Of a DNA stretch of 15,832 nt, positions 1-5,944 are shown piece after piece (positions within the stretch are counted from its first letter, which is position 1; each line of letters begins with the position of its first letter). The DNA is from JANWYT01 sp046719465. GTDB lineage: Bacteria > Chloroflexota > Anaerolineae > Aggregatilineales > Phototrophicaceae. The position numbers and the translations under genes were made by a program. The stretch spans positions 1 through 15,832 of the forward strand of contig JBDNCV010000086.1 in NCBI GenBank assembly GCA_046719465.1. The letters are read 5' to 3'. A model generated the notes under the pieces. That model was not told the DNA's origin, ran no database searches, and saw only the letters and a list, made by a program, of their open reading frames with translations.

Positions 1-114
1 CCGCCTCACCCCTAAATCCCCTCTCCGGGCGGAGAGGGGACTTGCCCCTTCTCCTTCGGGAGAAGGGGTTGGGGATGAGGCCCTCGATCACGGTCGAAAC
101 CAGTCAACATGACC
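1..114. repeat. Structured dispersed repeat, copy 1
   Basis: First of two nearly identical ~114-bp copies (the second is at 176-288). The unit is built from inverted repeats. An outer arm pair (CCTCACCCC at 4-12 and GGGGATGAGG at 71-80) encloses a 9-bp hairpin at 18-39 with loop GGGC and a 10-bp hairpin at 45-68 closed by a cUUCGg tetraloop. The unique tail CCCTCGATCACGGTCG and onward is also conserved between copies. Translations of this sequence give Pro/Leu/Arg-rich peptides that differ between frames and strands, so I treat it as non-coding. It may continue to the left of the window. Confidence 0.85.
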
Positions 115-127
115 CTGCAGCCAGCCA

Positions 128-154
128 GTCCCTCTCCCACAAGGGGCGAGGGAC
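128..154. repeat. Imperfect hairpin between the two repeat copies
   Basis: GTCCCTC at 128-134 pairs with GAGGGAC at 148-154, and CCC/GGG pairs extend the stem inward past one mismatch. A related sequence in the opposite orientation (GTGTGGGAGAGGAAC) is seen near 13790-13804, inside the other repeat block. This suggests a repeat piece shared by both ends of the window. Confidence 0.55.
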
Positions 155-175
155 GCTGCGAGCCAGTGACCTGTA

Positions 176-288
176 CCGCCTCACCCCCTGTCCCCTCTCC
201 GGGCGGAGAGGGGACTTGCCCCTTCTCCTTCGGGAGAAGGGGTTGGGGATGAGGCCCTCGATCACGGTCGAAACCAGTCAACATGACC
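176..288. repeat. Structured dispersed repeat, copy 2
   Basis: Second copy of the 1-114 unit. It differs mainly near the left end, where CTAAATCCCC is replaced by CTGTCCCC. The two internal hairpins, the cUUCGg loop and the 3' tail through CAACATGACC are unchanged. Identity extending into the non-palindromic tail points to recent duplication of the whole unit rather than independent palindromes. Confidence 0.85.
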
Positions 289-472
289 GCAGACCAGACA
301 GGGTAAGGGGTAAATCGCGCATCGCCACCATTTTAGACACTCTCGGGGGATAAGTGTCTAACCAGCGACAGGTGGCTGCGATCCGCCAGAGGCTGAAGTC
401 CTTTGGCCAGAGCGCTGGGGCTGAAGCCCCCTTGAGGGGGCGCGATCTAGCTGGATGCTTTAGCGTCCGGCG
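287..472. repeat. Hairpin-rich dispersed element, diverged copy
   Basis: This stretch aligns throughout with 13812-14000 in the same orientation. In order it has a CAGACAGGG segment, an inverted pair TTAGACACT (333-341) / AGTGTCTAA (353-361), and then three hairpins: CCAGAGG...CCTTTGG, GGGGC-TGAA-GCCCC overlapping CCCCC-TTGA-GGGGG, and CTGGATGC-TTTA-GCGTCCGG. Several differences from the other copies keep the stems paired through G-U wobbles. The element ends within about 5 bases of the dedA stop codon, so it forms the immediate 3' flank of that gene and could act in its mRNA end. A long open frame across it (354-1187) is an artefact. Confidence 0.75.
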
Positions 473-476
473 AGGC

Positions 477-1172
477 TCACGCCGTGCCGCGGTCAAGCTG
501 GGCGCGGCGGCGCTCCGCCTCTGCTTGGCGGTGCAGCGACCAATGCCGCAGGAAGAACGCTGCGGCCGCCAACGCCATCAGCACCACGATCACGTTTTGG
601 TAGACATCCAGCCACACAAGGATCTGCGTCCACTGCGTGCCCAGCAGGTAGCCCAGCACGACCAGCGTGCCGATCCACGCGAGCGAGCCAAGCGTGGTAT
701 AAAGGTAGAAGCGGAACAAGTTCATGCGGGCGATACCCGCCGGCACCGAGACGATACCGTGCACGAGCGGCAGTATCCGCCCGAACATGACCACTGCCCC
801 GCCGTAGCGCTCAAACTGCCCCATCGCTTGGTCGAACATCTCGCCGGTGAAGATGGCCCAACGCAGCCGTCCGATCCGCAGCGTGCCGTAGCGTACAAAG
901 AAGGCGCGCGCGCGGCGACTTCCCAGCCGATAGCCCAGAAAGTACAGAATCGTCGCCCCGACCAGCGTCCCCAACACGCCCGCCGCGATGACCTCAGCTA
1001 TCGTCAGCACCCCATCATAGGCCATCTTGCCCGCCAGTGGATACAAAAACTCGGAGGGTGTGGGCGGAAACAAGTTCTCCATCAAAGCAACGAGGAAGAT
1101 GCCGACAACACCCCCGCTGCTGATGAGGGACGTGACCCACTCAGTAAACTGCCGCACCACTTCGGCCAACAT
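477..1172 (-). CDS. DedA/VTT-family integral membrane protein
   Basis: A 231-residue polytopic membrane protein of the DedA (SNARE-associated, VTT) family. Family members are proposed flippases or transporters of polyprenyl-phosphate or phospholipids in the cytoplasmic membrane; the substrate here is not readable from sequence. Visible hallmarks are E32-N-x-x-P-P-x-P-S-E41 after the first hydrophobic segment, a hydrophobic helix with GATILYFLGYRLG (72-84), and the F130-G-R-x-L-P135 ... P144-A-G-I-A-R-M150 signature, followed by two more hydrophobic stretches (about 161-178 and 190-207). The tail is basic and charged (QAEAERRRAQLDR). Length is normal for the family. The start at 1172 is preceded by GGAG (1179-1182) at 6-nt spacing. 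An 84-bp gap with a terminator separates it from the upstream amidase gene, so it is probably transcribed on its own. Its 3' end abuts a hairpin repeat. Confidence 0.93.
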   Translation of the reverse strand: MLAEVVRQFTEWVTSLISSGGVVGIFLVALMENLFPPTPSEFLYPLAGKMAYDGVLTIAEVIAAGVLGTLVGATILYFLGYRLGSRRARAFFVRYGTLRIGRLRWAIFTGEMFDQAMGQFERYGGAVVMFGRILPLVHGIVSVPAGIARMNLFRFYLYTTLGSLAWIGTLVVLGYLLGTQWTQILVWLDVYQNVIVVLMALAAAAFFLRHWSLHRQAEAERRRAQLDRGTA

Positions 1173-1225
1173 GATAGGCTCCGATGAATGAAGGTTACTC
1201 TTGAGTAGAGTATACGTCGAATGTT

Positions 1226-1252
1226 AAAAAAAAGTTGTGGGCAGCCTCACAA
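1226..1252 (-). terminator. Rho-independent terminator after the amidase operon
   Basis: On the minus strand, TTGTG-a-GG / CC-CACAA forms a 7-bp stem with one bulge and a CTG loop. It is followed by C and eight T residues (A8 at 1226-1233 on the plus strand). It lies just after the amidase stop codon (1257-1259) and before dedA. Confidence 0.7.
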
Positions 1253-1256
1253 ACGC

Positions 1257-1976
1257 CTAAGTCGGCGCTTGATAGCCGCCCGTGCCGCGCAGCAGGCCGA
1301 GCGCCGCCGCCACGTCGTCCAGCAGGCGGGTCAGGCGCGCGCCCGGGCATTGTGTGTCGGTGTTGAAGTCGCTGTGGGCCGCCAAGTGCGTGAGCGGGAG
1401 CTGAGTCATCAGCCAGCGCCCCAGTGTCAGCAGGCTGTCGAGCTGAGCGGGCTGTGGTTCGCGTTGGGTGAAATCGCCCAGCAAGCACACCCCCGCGCTG
1501 CCCGTGTTGAAGCCGCCGACGTGCGTCCCGCGCGCGCGCAGGTCACGCCCCGCGTAGACCTGCCCATCCGTGCCGATCAAGAAGTGATAGCCCACGTCGG
1601 CCCATGCGCGGTCGTCCATGTGGAGGTTCTGCACGTCGCGCAGCGTGGTGAGGTCGTCCCGTCGGTAGATCACCGAATGGTGGACGACGAGCGTCCGGTA
1701 AATATCGGGGTAGTCTGCGCCGTAGTCGCGCCACCCTGAGGGGTTGGTGACGCTGTAGAAGCCGCGTTCGCTGCGGGCGTTGTGGTTGGGCGGGCGCGCG
1801 TTCCACGCTGTGCGCGGCAGGATGCTCAGCGTGGGGGCAGGCGTATCGGTCGGCAGGATGACGATGCGCGGCGCAGGGGAGCGCGGCAGCAGCGCGGCCA
1901 ACCCGCTCAGCCCGCAGGCCGCCGTGATGCCAATGAGGCCGAGGGCGCGACGCCGTGTCATCCGTCGGCGGGTCAT
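1257..1976 (-). CDS. Exported N-acetylmuramoyl-L-alanine amidase (Amidase_2/PGRP-like)
   Basis: A 239-residue zinc amidase predicted to cleave the MurNAc-L-Ala bond of peptidoglycan. The N-terminus has a Tat-type signal (T7-R-R-R-A-L-G followed by a hydrophobic stretch to about residue 30), so export in folded form is likely. A weak lipobox-like TAAC (18-21) leaves a lipoprotein alternative open. The catalytic domain covers about 54-225: LVVHHS with zinc ligand H99, VGYHFLIGTDGQVYAGRDL with conserved Y130, GTHVGGFNTGSAGVCLLGDF, and HSDFNTDTQCPG with ligands H201 and C210. I chose the start at 1976 because it gives an ATGA overlap with the upstream Doc stop codon and has AGAGG 4 nt upstream. 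A start at 2006 would add ten residues before the twin arginines. It is the last gene of the doc-doc-amidase operon. Confidence 0.9.
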   Translation of the reverse strand: MTRRRMTRRRALGLIGITAACGLSGLAALLPRSPAPRIVILPTDTPAPTLSILPRTAWNARPPNHNARSERGFYSVTNPSGWRDYGADYPDIYRTLVVHHSVIYRRDDLTTLRDVQNLHMDDRAWADVGYHFLIGTDGQVYAGRDLRARGTHVGGFNTGSAGVCLLGDFTQREPQPAQLDSLLTLGRWLMTQLPLTHLAAHSDFNTDTQCPGARLTRLLDDVAAALGLLRGTGGYQAPT

Positions 1977-2359
1977 CGCGCCTCTACGCTGTGCGCCCGC
2001 AGCCACGCCGCGATCTGTTCCAGCGTCTGCTTGCCCTGCGCCACTTGGAGAATGTAATCGTACTCAGCCTGTGCGCTCCATGTGGGCTGCCACCCGTTGA
2101 CCTCCAAAAAGCGCGTCACAGCCAGCAGCGCCGTCCGCTTGTTGCCATCGGCGAACAGGTGATGATACGCCAGCGACTCGAGCAGAGCGGCAGCCTTGTC
2201 GTGCAGCGTGGGGAACTGCGACTGACCGTAGAAACTCAGTTTAGGGCGGTTGACCGCGGAGAGCAGCAGATGCCGATCACGCACGTAGGGCAGCGCCTGT
2301 GTCACTTGTGCGTTGATGTTGTAGAGGTCATCAGCAGTGAGATAGATGATCTTGCTCAT
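1973..2359 (-). CDS. Fic/Doc-family toxin-like protein (second of a tandem pair)
   Basis: A 128-residue death-on-curing (Doc) type protein. Doc kinases phosphorylate EF-Tu and arrest translation, while Fic relatives transfer AMP; which chemistry applies here is not known. The active-site motif is intact: H67-L-F-A-D-G-N-K-R75, with the Doc-like lysine before the arginine. Upstream conserved features are RDRHLLLSAVNRP (27-39), the YGQ..FPTL loop and KAAALLESLAYHH helix; LEVNGWQPT follows. It is paralogous to the gene immediately upstream: both carry LLL.A..RP, GQ...PTL..KA.ALL.SLA, and DGNKRTA...LEVNG.QPTW in the same order. The start ATG overlaps the upstream stop (ATGA), with no convincing Shine-Dalgarno, so translation is probably coupled. 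Its stop in turn overlaps the amidase start. No Phd antitoxin gene lies nearby. Confidence 0.9.
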   Translation of the reverse strand: MSKIIYLTADDLYNINAQVTQALPYVRDRHLLLSAVNRPKLSFYGQSQFPTLHDKAAALLESLAYHHLFADGNKRTALLAVTRFLEVNGWQPTWSAQAEYDYILQVAQGKQTLEQIAAWLRAHSVEAR

Positions 2360-2838
2360 TGTTTCGCCAGCTCATCCAGCAGCCATGCGTGGGTTTTCAG
2401 CAGTTGATCGATGTGGGCCGTGTCGCGCGCTGCGTCCGGCTCGAGGTGGGGCGCGGTTGGCTGCGTGCGCAGCCAGCGGGCAAAGTCCGCCACGTCGGCG
2501 CGGCCTGCCGCCATGTCAAGGATCAGCGCCAACGCCTCGGCAGCGTCCCAAGTAGGCTGCTGGCCGTTCACCTCGAGCATGAAGGCCGCGCCCATCGCCG
2601 CTGTGCGCTTGTTGCCGTCCTTGAAGGGGTGGTTGTGCGCCAGCGAGTGCAGCAGCGCCCCCGCCTTCTCGGCGAGGGTGGGGTAAGCGTCTTGGCCGAA
2701 GGCGCTGGCCTGCGGCCGCTGCTCAGCGGCCAGCAGCAGGTCAATATCGCGCACCTTCTGCTTGCCCGCTTGGATGTTCGGGTCGTTCAAGATGCGCCCG
2801 TTGATGAAGATTAGCTCGCTGTAGGTCAGGTAGCGCAT
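2356..2838 (-). CDS. Fic/Doc-family toxin-like protein with C-terminal extension (first of a tandem pair)
   Basis: A 160-residue Doc-type protein and the first gene of the minus-strand operon. The active-site motif is complete: H70-P-F-K-D-G-N-K-R78. It follows the RDIDLLLAAEQRP and FGQDAYPTLAEKA segments shared with the next gene. It differs from its paralogue by an extra C-terminal region (about 127-160) that is charged and looks helical, ending DQLLKTHAWLLDELAKQ. I cannot find the (S/T)xxxE(G/N) inhibitory motif of self-inhibited Fic proteins there. In known Doc modules a small Phd antitoxin gene precedes doc; here only 57 bp separate this gene from the divergent GNAT gene, with no room for one. 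No clear ribosome binding site precedes the start. Confidence 0.9.
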   Translation of the reverse strand: MRYLTYSELIFINGRILNDPNIQAGKQKVRDIDLLLAAEQRPQASAFGQDAYPTLAEKAGALLHSLAHNHPFKDGNKRTAAMGAAFMLEVNGQQPTWDAAEALALILDMAAGRADVADFARWLRTQPTAPHLEPDAARDTAHIDQLLKTHAWLLDELAKQ

Positions 2839-2861
2839 GACAATCGTCGTCTATCGCAGCA

Positions 2862-2889
2862 TTGGTGGAACGCCATATGGGATTATAAT
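2862..2889 (+). promoter_or_regulatory. Sigma-70-like promoter for the GNAT operon, possibly leaderless
   Basis: A perfect -10 hexamer TATAAT lies at 2884-2889, with TTGGTG (2862-2867) 16 bp upstream as a partial -35. The GNAT ATG starts 7 bases after the -10, about where transcription should begin, and there is no Shine-Dalgarno between them. The -10 sits in the palindrome ATTATAAT (2882-2889), so the same bases also read TATAAT toward the doc operon, though no -35 is evident on that side. Confidence 0.6.
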
Positions 2890-2895
2890 GCCAAT

Positions 2896-3324
2896 ATGGA
2901 GACTGTGCCGACACTGACTTTTCGCCGTGCCACAGCCGATGACCTCGCTTCGGTAAGCGTGCTCTGGCCAGATCACACGGTGGAGGCAAACCGCGCATGG
3001 CTGGCGCAGCGCTGGCGGTGGATCGTGCTCGGCTTGTGCGCGGATGAGCTGGTCGCCGGCGGCGAGCTGGCGCGTTTTGGCCCCGCCGTCGAGATTGCCA
3101 ACGTGATGGTGCGCCCTGCATGGCGCCGCCGCGGGATTGGGCGCGCATTGATCGATCACCTGTGCGACGTTGCGCGCGATCTGCGCATTCGCGTCGTGCG
3201 GCTCACCGTTGAGCCGGAGAACGCGCCTGCGCTGCACCTGTACACGGCCTGCGGCTTTGAGCCTATCCGCACCCTAACGTTTGAGTCGTCCAACCATTTG
3301 CTAATGATGGAGAAACGCTTGTGA
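2896..3324 (+). CDS. GNAT-family N-acetyltransferase
   Basis: A 142-residue GCN5-related acetyltransferase that would move acetyl from acetyl-CoA to an amine; the substrate is unknown. The acetyl-CoA binding motif A is clear: VEIANVMVRPAWRRRGIGRALIDHL (65-89), with the pyrophosphate loop R77-R-R-G-I-G-R. Motif B follows as NAPALHLYTACGFEP (109-123). The N-terminus, TLTFRRATADDLASV, is typical of the first beta strand and helix. Length is normal. The start is 7 nt after a TATAAT box with no ribosome binding site, suggesting a leaderless message. Its TGA overlaps the GTG start of the next gene, so the two are cotranscribed. It diverges from the doc pair, and a role as a toxin or antitoxin is not supported by any specific motif. 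Confidence 0.92.
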   Translation: METVPTLTFRRATADDLASVSVLWPDHTVEANRAWLAQRWRWIVLGLCADELVAGGELARFGPAVEIANVMVRPAWRRRGIGRALIDHLCDVARDLRIRVVRLTVEPENAPALHLYTACGFEPIRTLTFESSNHLLMMEKRL

Positions 3325-4808
3325 CTCGCTTCTTGCTCTTTTTCCTGCTGCTGTTTGCCGCGCTGCCCCTGCGCGCCCAATCGATCACCTGCCAAACAGG
3401 CGAAACCCTGCACGCCCCGTTCACCTTGACCGCGCCAGACGTGAAGCAGGGCGGCGTGTCGCTCGGCTCAGTGTTCACCATCGGCGCGACCAGCGAAGTG
3501 CTGCCGCTGGCGCTGCTGGCGTTCGAAGATGGACAGGCGACGTGCGCCAGCGCGAGCAGCCAAGCGCTCATCGTGGAGCAAGACGGCGCGCAGACCGCCC
3601 TCAACACGCTCATCACCAGCGCGCTTGACCCTGCCGAGAACCGCCTCCAGATTGGAACCAGCGGCGAGGTGGGCGCGGCGTTGGTGATCGTCGTCGAGAA
3701 CCCTGTGTTCAACACGCCGCAGGAATACACCCTAGAGATCACGCCGCAGATGCGCGCGTCGGGTGTGCCGCTGCGCATCGAGGCCTACGCGCTGACCGAC
3801 GACAGCGCCCCCACGCTCGAAATCCTCGATGAGCGCGGCCGCACGGCCTCGCTAGATGGCGAGGCGCTGCGCTGCGCAGGCGGTGAGGGGCGCTGCACGT
3901 CGCTGCTGGGTCGCGCCATCTTCACCGCCCAGAACGCCGCCGTAGGCCGCCCAACAGACGCCGCGCTCACGCTTGACCTCACGGCTTGGCCTGCGGGCAA
4001 CCTCCGCTTCCGCGTGAGCGCCACGCCCCATCTGCTCGTGATCCGCGTGGCCAACGACGCCCCCGCCGCCGCTGGCGCCCTGTTCACCGACGCGCAGGGG
4101 TTGATCTGCGACGGCGTGCCCGCGTGGACGCACGGCATCGCGCTGCGCTTCCCTGAGGCCGCAGACGTGACGCTCACCGCGCTGGGGGATGGTTTAAGCG
4201 ACCCCGTGTTAGCCGTCAACACAGCGCAAGCCCGCTGCAACCTGAGCAGCCCTGCGGCGCTGTTCTACAGCCTTGACCTGCCGGAGACGCTCGTGCCGGT
4301 GCAAGATACCAGCGCCCAGATCGCCCTCACCGGGGCCGAAACAGCCTACGTGGCGCTGCGCGACGACGCCAGCGGGGCGCTCTACCTTGTGATTGAAGGG
4401 CTGGTGATCGACACGGACGGCCAGTTCATCGAGATTAGCCCCACGGATGCGATGGGCAACGCGGGCGACTTTTTGACGATCTGGGTGGGAGGCGCGGATG
4501 ACATGCTCGACCCTGTTGTGACATGGGTCACACCGGACGGGCTGCCCATCCTCGATGGTTTCCTCCAGCCCTACACCTGTGACAACGCGGGCGTGCCGGA
4601 GCAGTGCCACGGCTTATCGTCGAGCCTGCGCGGCTCCACGCTCAGCCTCGGCGAGGGGCGACGCCTGCCGCTCAGCAGCGCGGACGCTGTGCTGACGATC
4701 CCTGTGTTCCCGCAGGCGGTTGGCGGGACGCTGCGCCTGCACCTCACCGGCGCGAACGACACACGCGGCCCGGCTGTAGTCGTCCTCAAACTCGTGATCG
4801 GCGAGTAG
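3321..4808 (+). CDS. Secreted protein with repeated PPC-like modules, function unknown
   Basis: A 495-residue exported protein. A Sec signal peptide (MTRFLLFFLLLFAALPLRAQ, cut near residue 19-20) is followed by what looks like three to four diverged beta-sandwich modules. The recurring pattern is a strand ending in DPVL- or PTLEI-like residues, a D/G-rich turn, one or two cysteines and a serine-rich end. Examples are LPLALLAFEDGQATCASAS (61-79), APTLEILDERGRTASLDG with C185 and C192, DPVLAVNTAQARCNLSS (294-310), and DPVVTWVTPDGLPILDG with C420 and C429. This resembles bacterial pre-peptidase C-terminal (PPC) domains, which are carbohydrate- or protein-binding accessory modules. No catalytic domain is seen. 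The GTG start overlaps the GNAT stop codon. Family assignment is by eye only. Confidence 0.75.
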   Translation: MTRFLLFFLLLFAALPLRAQSITCQTGETLHAPFTLTAPDVKQGGVSLGSVFTIGATSEVLPLALLAFEDGQATCASASSQALIVEQDGAQTALNTLITSALDPAENRLQIGTSGEVGAALVIVVENPVFNTPQEYTLEITPQMRASGVPLRIEAYALTDDSAPTLEILDERGRTASLDGEALRCAGGEGRCTSLLGRAIFTAQNAAVGRPTDAALTLDLTAWPAGNLRFRVSATPHLLVIRVANDAPAAAGALFTDAQGLICDGVPAWTHGIALRFPEAADVTLTALGDGLSDPVLAVNTAQARCNLSSPAALFYSLDLPETLVPVQDTSAQIALTGAETAYVALRDDASGALYLVIEGLVIDTDGQFIEISPTDAMGNAGDFLTIWVGGADDMLDPVVTWVTPDGLPILDGFLQPYTCDNAGVPEQCHGLSSSLRGSTLSLGEGRRLPLSSADAVLTIPVFPQAVGGTLRLHLTGANDTRGPAVVVLKLVIGE

Positions 4809-4820
4809 AAAACTCAAAGA

Positions 4821-4839
4821 GGCGCACATGCTGTGCGCC
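4821..4839. terminator. Hairpin between convergent genes, probable bidirectional terminator
   Basis: GGCGCACA-TGC-TGTGCGCC is a perfect 8-bp stem with a 3-nt loop. It lies 13 nt after the stop of the plus-strand secreted protein and 25 bp from the end of the convergent minus-strand gene. Neither side has a long T run; the minus-strand reading is followed by TCTTTGAGTTTTC, which is the better match to an intrinsic terminator. Confidence 0.55.
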
Positions 4840-4864
4840 CCTAGACAACTCTCACTGAACTGGC

Positions 4865-5797
4865 TTAACGCCCGCCGCGACCGTTCCCGCCGCCGCGGCC
4901 CTGCCCACCTTGGCCGGGCGCGTTGCATGAGTTCCCCGGACAGTTGTTATTGTTGTTGCCTTGCCCGCCTTGGCCGGGCGCGTTGCACGAGTTCCCCGGG
5001 CAGTTGTTATTGTTGTTGCCACCCCCCGGACGATTCGACTGGTTCGCGGGTTGCGTGGTCGTGGTGGTCGTCTCAGTGGTCGCGTCCGTCGTGGTGGCGC
5101 GGCTGTGACGCCCACGCCCGATAACGCGCCCCATCGCCAGCTCGTTGGGGCGCACGCCTGCTGCGCCGACGATCTGGCCCCAGCCCTGCCCGCCGCGATG
5201 CGCGTCGAGGTAGCTCTGGACTGTCTCGCCGGTTTGCTCCGCCAGCAGCAGCGCGCGCGCAATGTTGCCGAAGCCGTGGCCTGCGCAGTGCCACGCGATG
5301 ATGACCGACACGTCCAACTCAAACTCGCGCGCCAGCGCATTGGCCACCGGGTGAGTATCCGGCACGCAGCGGCGCGCGTCCACAATTGGCGTGGGCGTCA
5401 CCGTCGGCTCAGGTTCGGGGGTCACTTCTGGTTCCGGCTCGGGCGTTACTTCCGGCTCAGGTTCAGGGGTCACTTCCGGTTCTGGCTCGGTTTCTTCGAT
5501 GACCTCGAAGCTTAGCGCGCGCAGCGTGTCGTCATCCAGCAGAATGCCCGTCACGCGGACAGTCGCGCCATCAATTACTCGTGAGGGCAAGAACGCGCTC
5601 GATGGGGCAATGATCACCCCGTCCACGCTGATATCCTCAACCCCGTCGCCGTCAACATCAGCAAACCGCAGAACGCCAACAATCTCAATCTCAATCGTGA
5701 TCGGCGCTTCAGTTGCATCGTCCCCCATGTCTTGCGCTGCGTTCATCAGCGGCAGCGTGAACACCAGCACCAACAAGCACAGCCATAACCTTTTCAT
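4865..5797 (-). CDS. Secreted multidomain protein with Asn/Cys-rich tail repeats, function unknown
   Basis: A 310-residue exported protein. After a Sec signal peptide (about 1-21) comes a small beta-rich domain (30-101) that contains a DxDGDGxxD stretch (D47-D55) resembling a calcium loop. Then there is a linker of four EPEPEVTP-type octads (104-135). Next is a module at 144-215 with HPVANALAREF, AWHCAGHGFGNIARALL and GGQGWGQIV, which I associate with secreted Chloroflexota proteins. The tail has a Thr-rich run (235-248), two perfect 20-residue repeats (260-279 and 280-299) containing N5-CPGNSC, and a Gly/Arg-rich end. GGGAG 8 nt upstream supports the start at 5797. The function is unknown; the tail looks like a disordered, possibly disulfide-linked or surface-associated region. 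It converges with the preceding plus-strand gene. Confidence 0.8.
   Translation of the reverse strand: MKRLWLCLLVLVFTLPLMNAAQDMGDDATEAPITIEIEIVGVLRFADVDGDGVEDISVDGVIIAPSSAFLPSRVIDGATVRVTGILLDDDTLRALSFEVIEETEPEPEVTPEPEPEVTPEPEPEVTPEPEPTVTPTPIVDARRCVPDTHPVANALAREFELDVSVIIAWHCAGHGFGNIARALLLAEQTGETVQSYLDAHRGGQGWGQIVGAAGVRPNELAMGRVIGRGRHSRATTTDATTETTTTTTQPANQSNRPGGGNNNNNCPGNSCNAPGQGGQGNNNNNCPGNSCNAPGQGGQGRGGGNGRGGR
4901..5020 (-). repeat. Two tandem 60-bp coding repeats
   Basis: Copies at 4901-4960 and 4961-5020 differ at only a few bases and encode the two 20-residue GNNNNNCPGNSC-type units of the secreted protein. Identity extends to the DNA level, including AAC/AAT choice in the Asn run, which indicates recent duplication or ongoing copy-number change. 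Confidence 0.85.
5393..5488 (-). repeat. Four tandem 24-bp coding repeats (EPEPEVTP linker)
   Basis: Three EPEPEVTP octads and a fourth, EPEPTVTP, are encoded by near-identical 24-bp units. This forms a rigid Pro/Glu spacer between the N-terminal domain and the HPVANALA module. The antisense open frame (SGSGVTSG repeats) is a shadow. Confidence 0.8.
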
Positions 5798-5849
5798 TAT
5801 TTCAGCTCCCTTATCCTTGTGATGAAGCCATTTCTATCAATGTATCACA

Positions 5850-5879
5850 ATTATCTTATTTAACAGACCACAAATCCAA
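5850..5879 (-). promoter_or_regulatory. Candidate promoter of the Asn/Cys-tail secreted protein
   Basis: Read on the minus strand, TTGGAT (5874-5879) and GATAAT (5850-5855) are separated by 18 bp, with the start codon about 50 nt downstream. The whole intergenic region (5798-6032) is clearly more AT-rich than its surroundings, as expected for a divergent promoter region. Confidence 0.4.
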
Positions 5880-5944
5880 TAGGACTTTTGAACTATTCTG
5901 AACTATGTAGGCACATTTTTGCTCGGTTCAAAATCTCTTCTAAG

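Noticed and set aside
12..353. Open frames on both strands across the left repeats
   Set aside because: They translate the palindromic repeat and recur with each copy (PLLLREKGLGMRP), so they are a repeat artefact.
354..1187. Long plus-strand open frame of 277 codons
   Set aside because: It is antisense to the clear DedA gene over most of its length and begins in the hairpin repeat. Its translation is Arg/His/Gln-rich with no family features.
2356..2460. Self-inhibitory Fic helix in the C-terminal tail of the first Doc protein
   Set aside because: The (S/T)xxxE(G/N) motif is absent. The tail may still have a regulatory role, but not by this recognised motif.
5391..5822. SGSGVTSG-repeat open frame on the plus strand
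   Set aside because: It is the antisense reading of the EPEPEVTP linker of the secreted protein and has no independent support.
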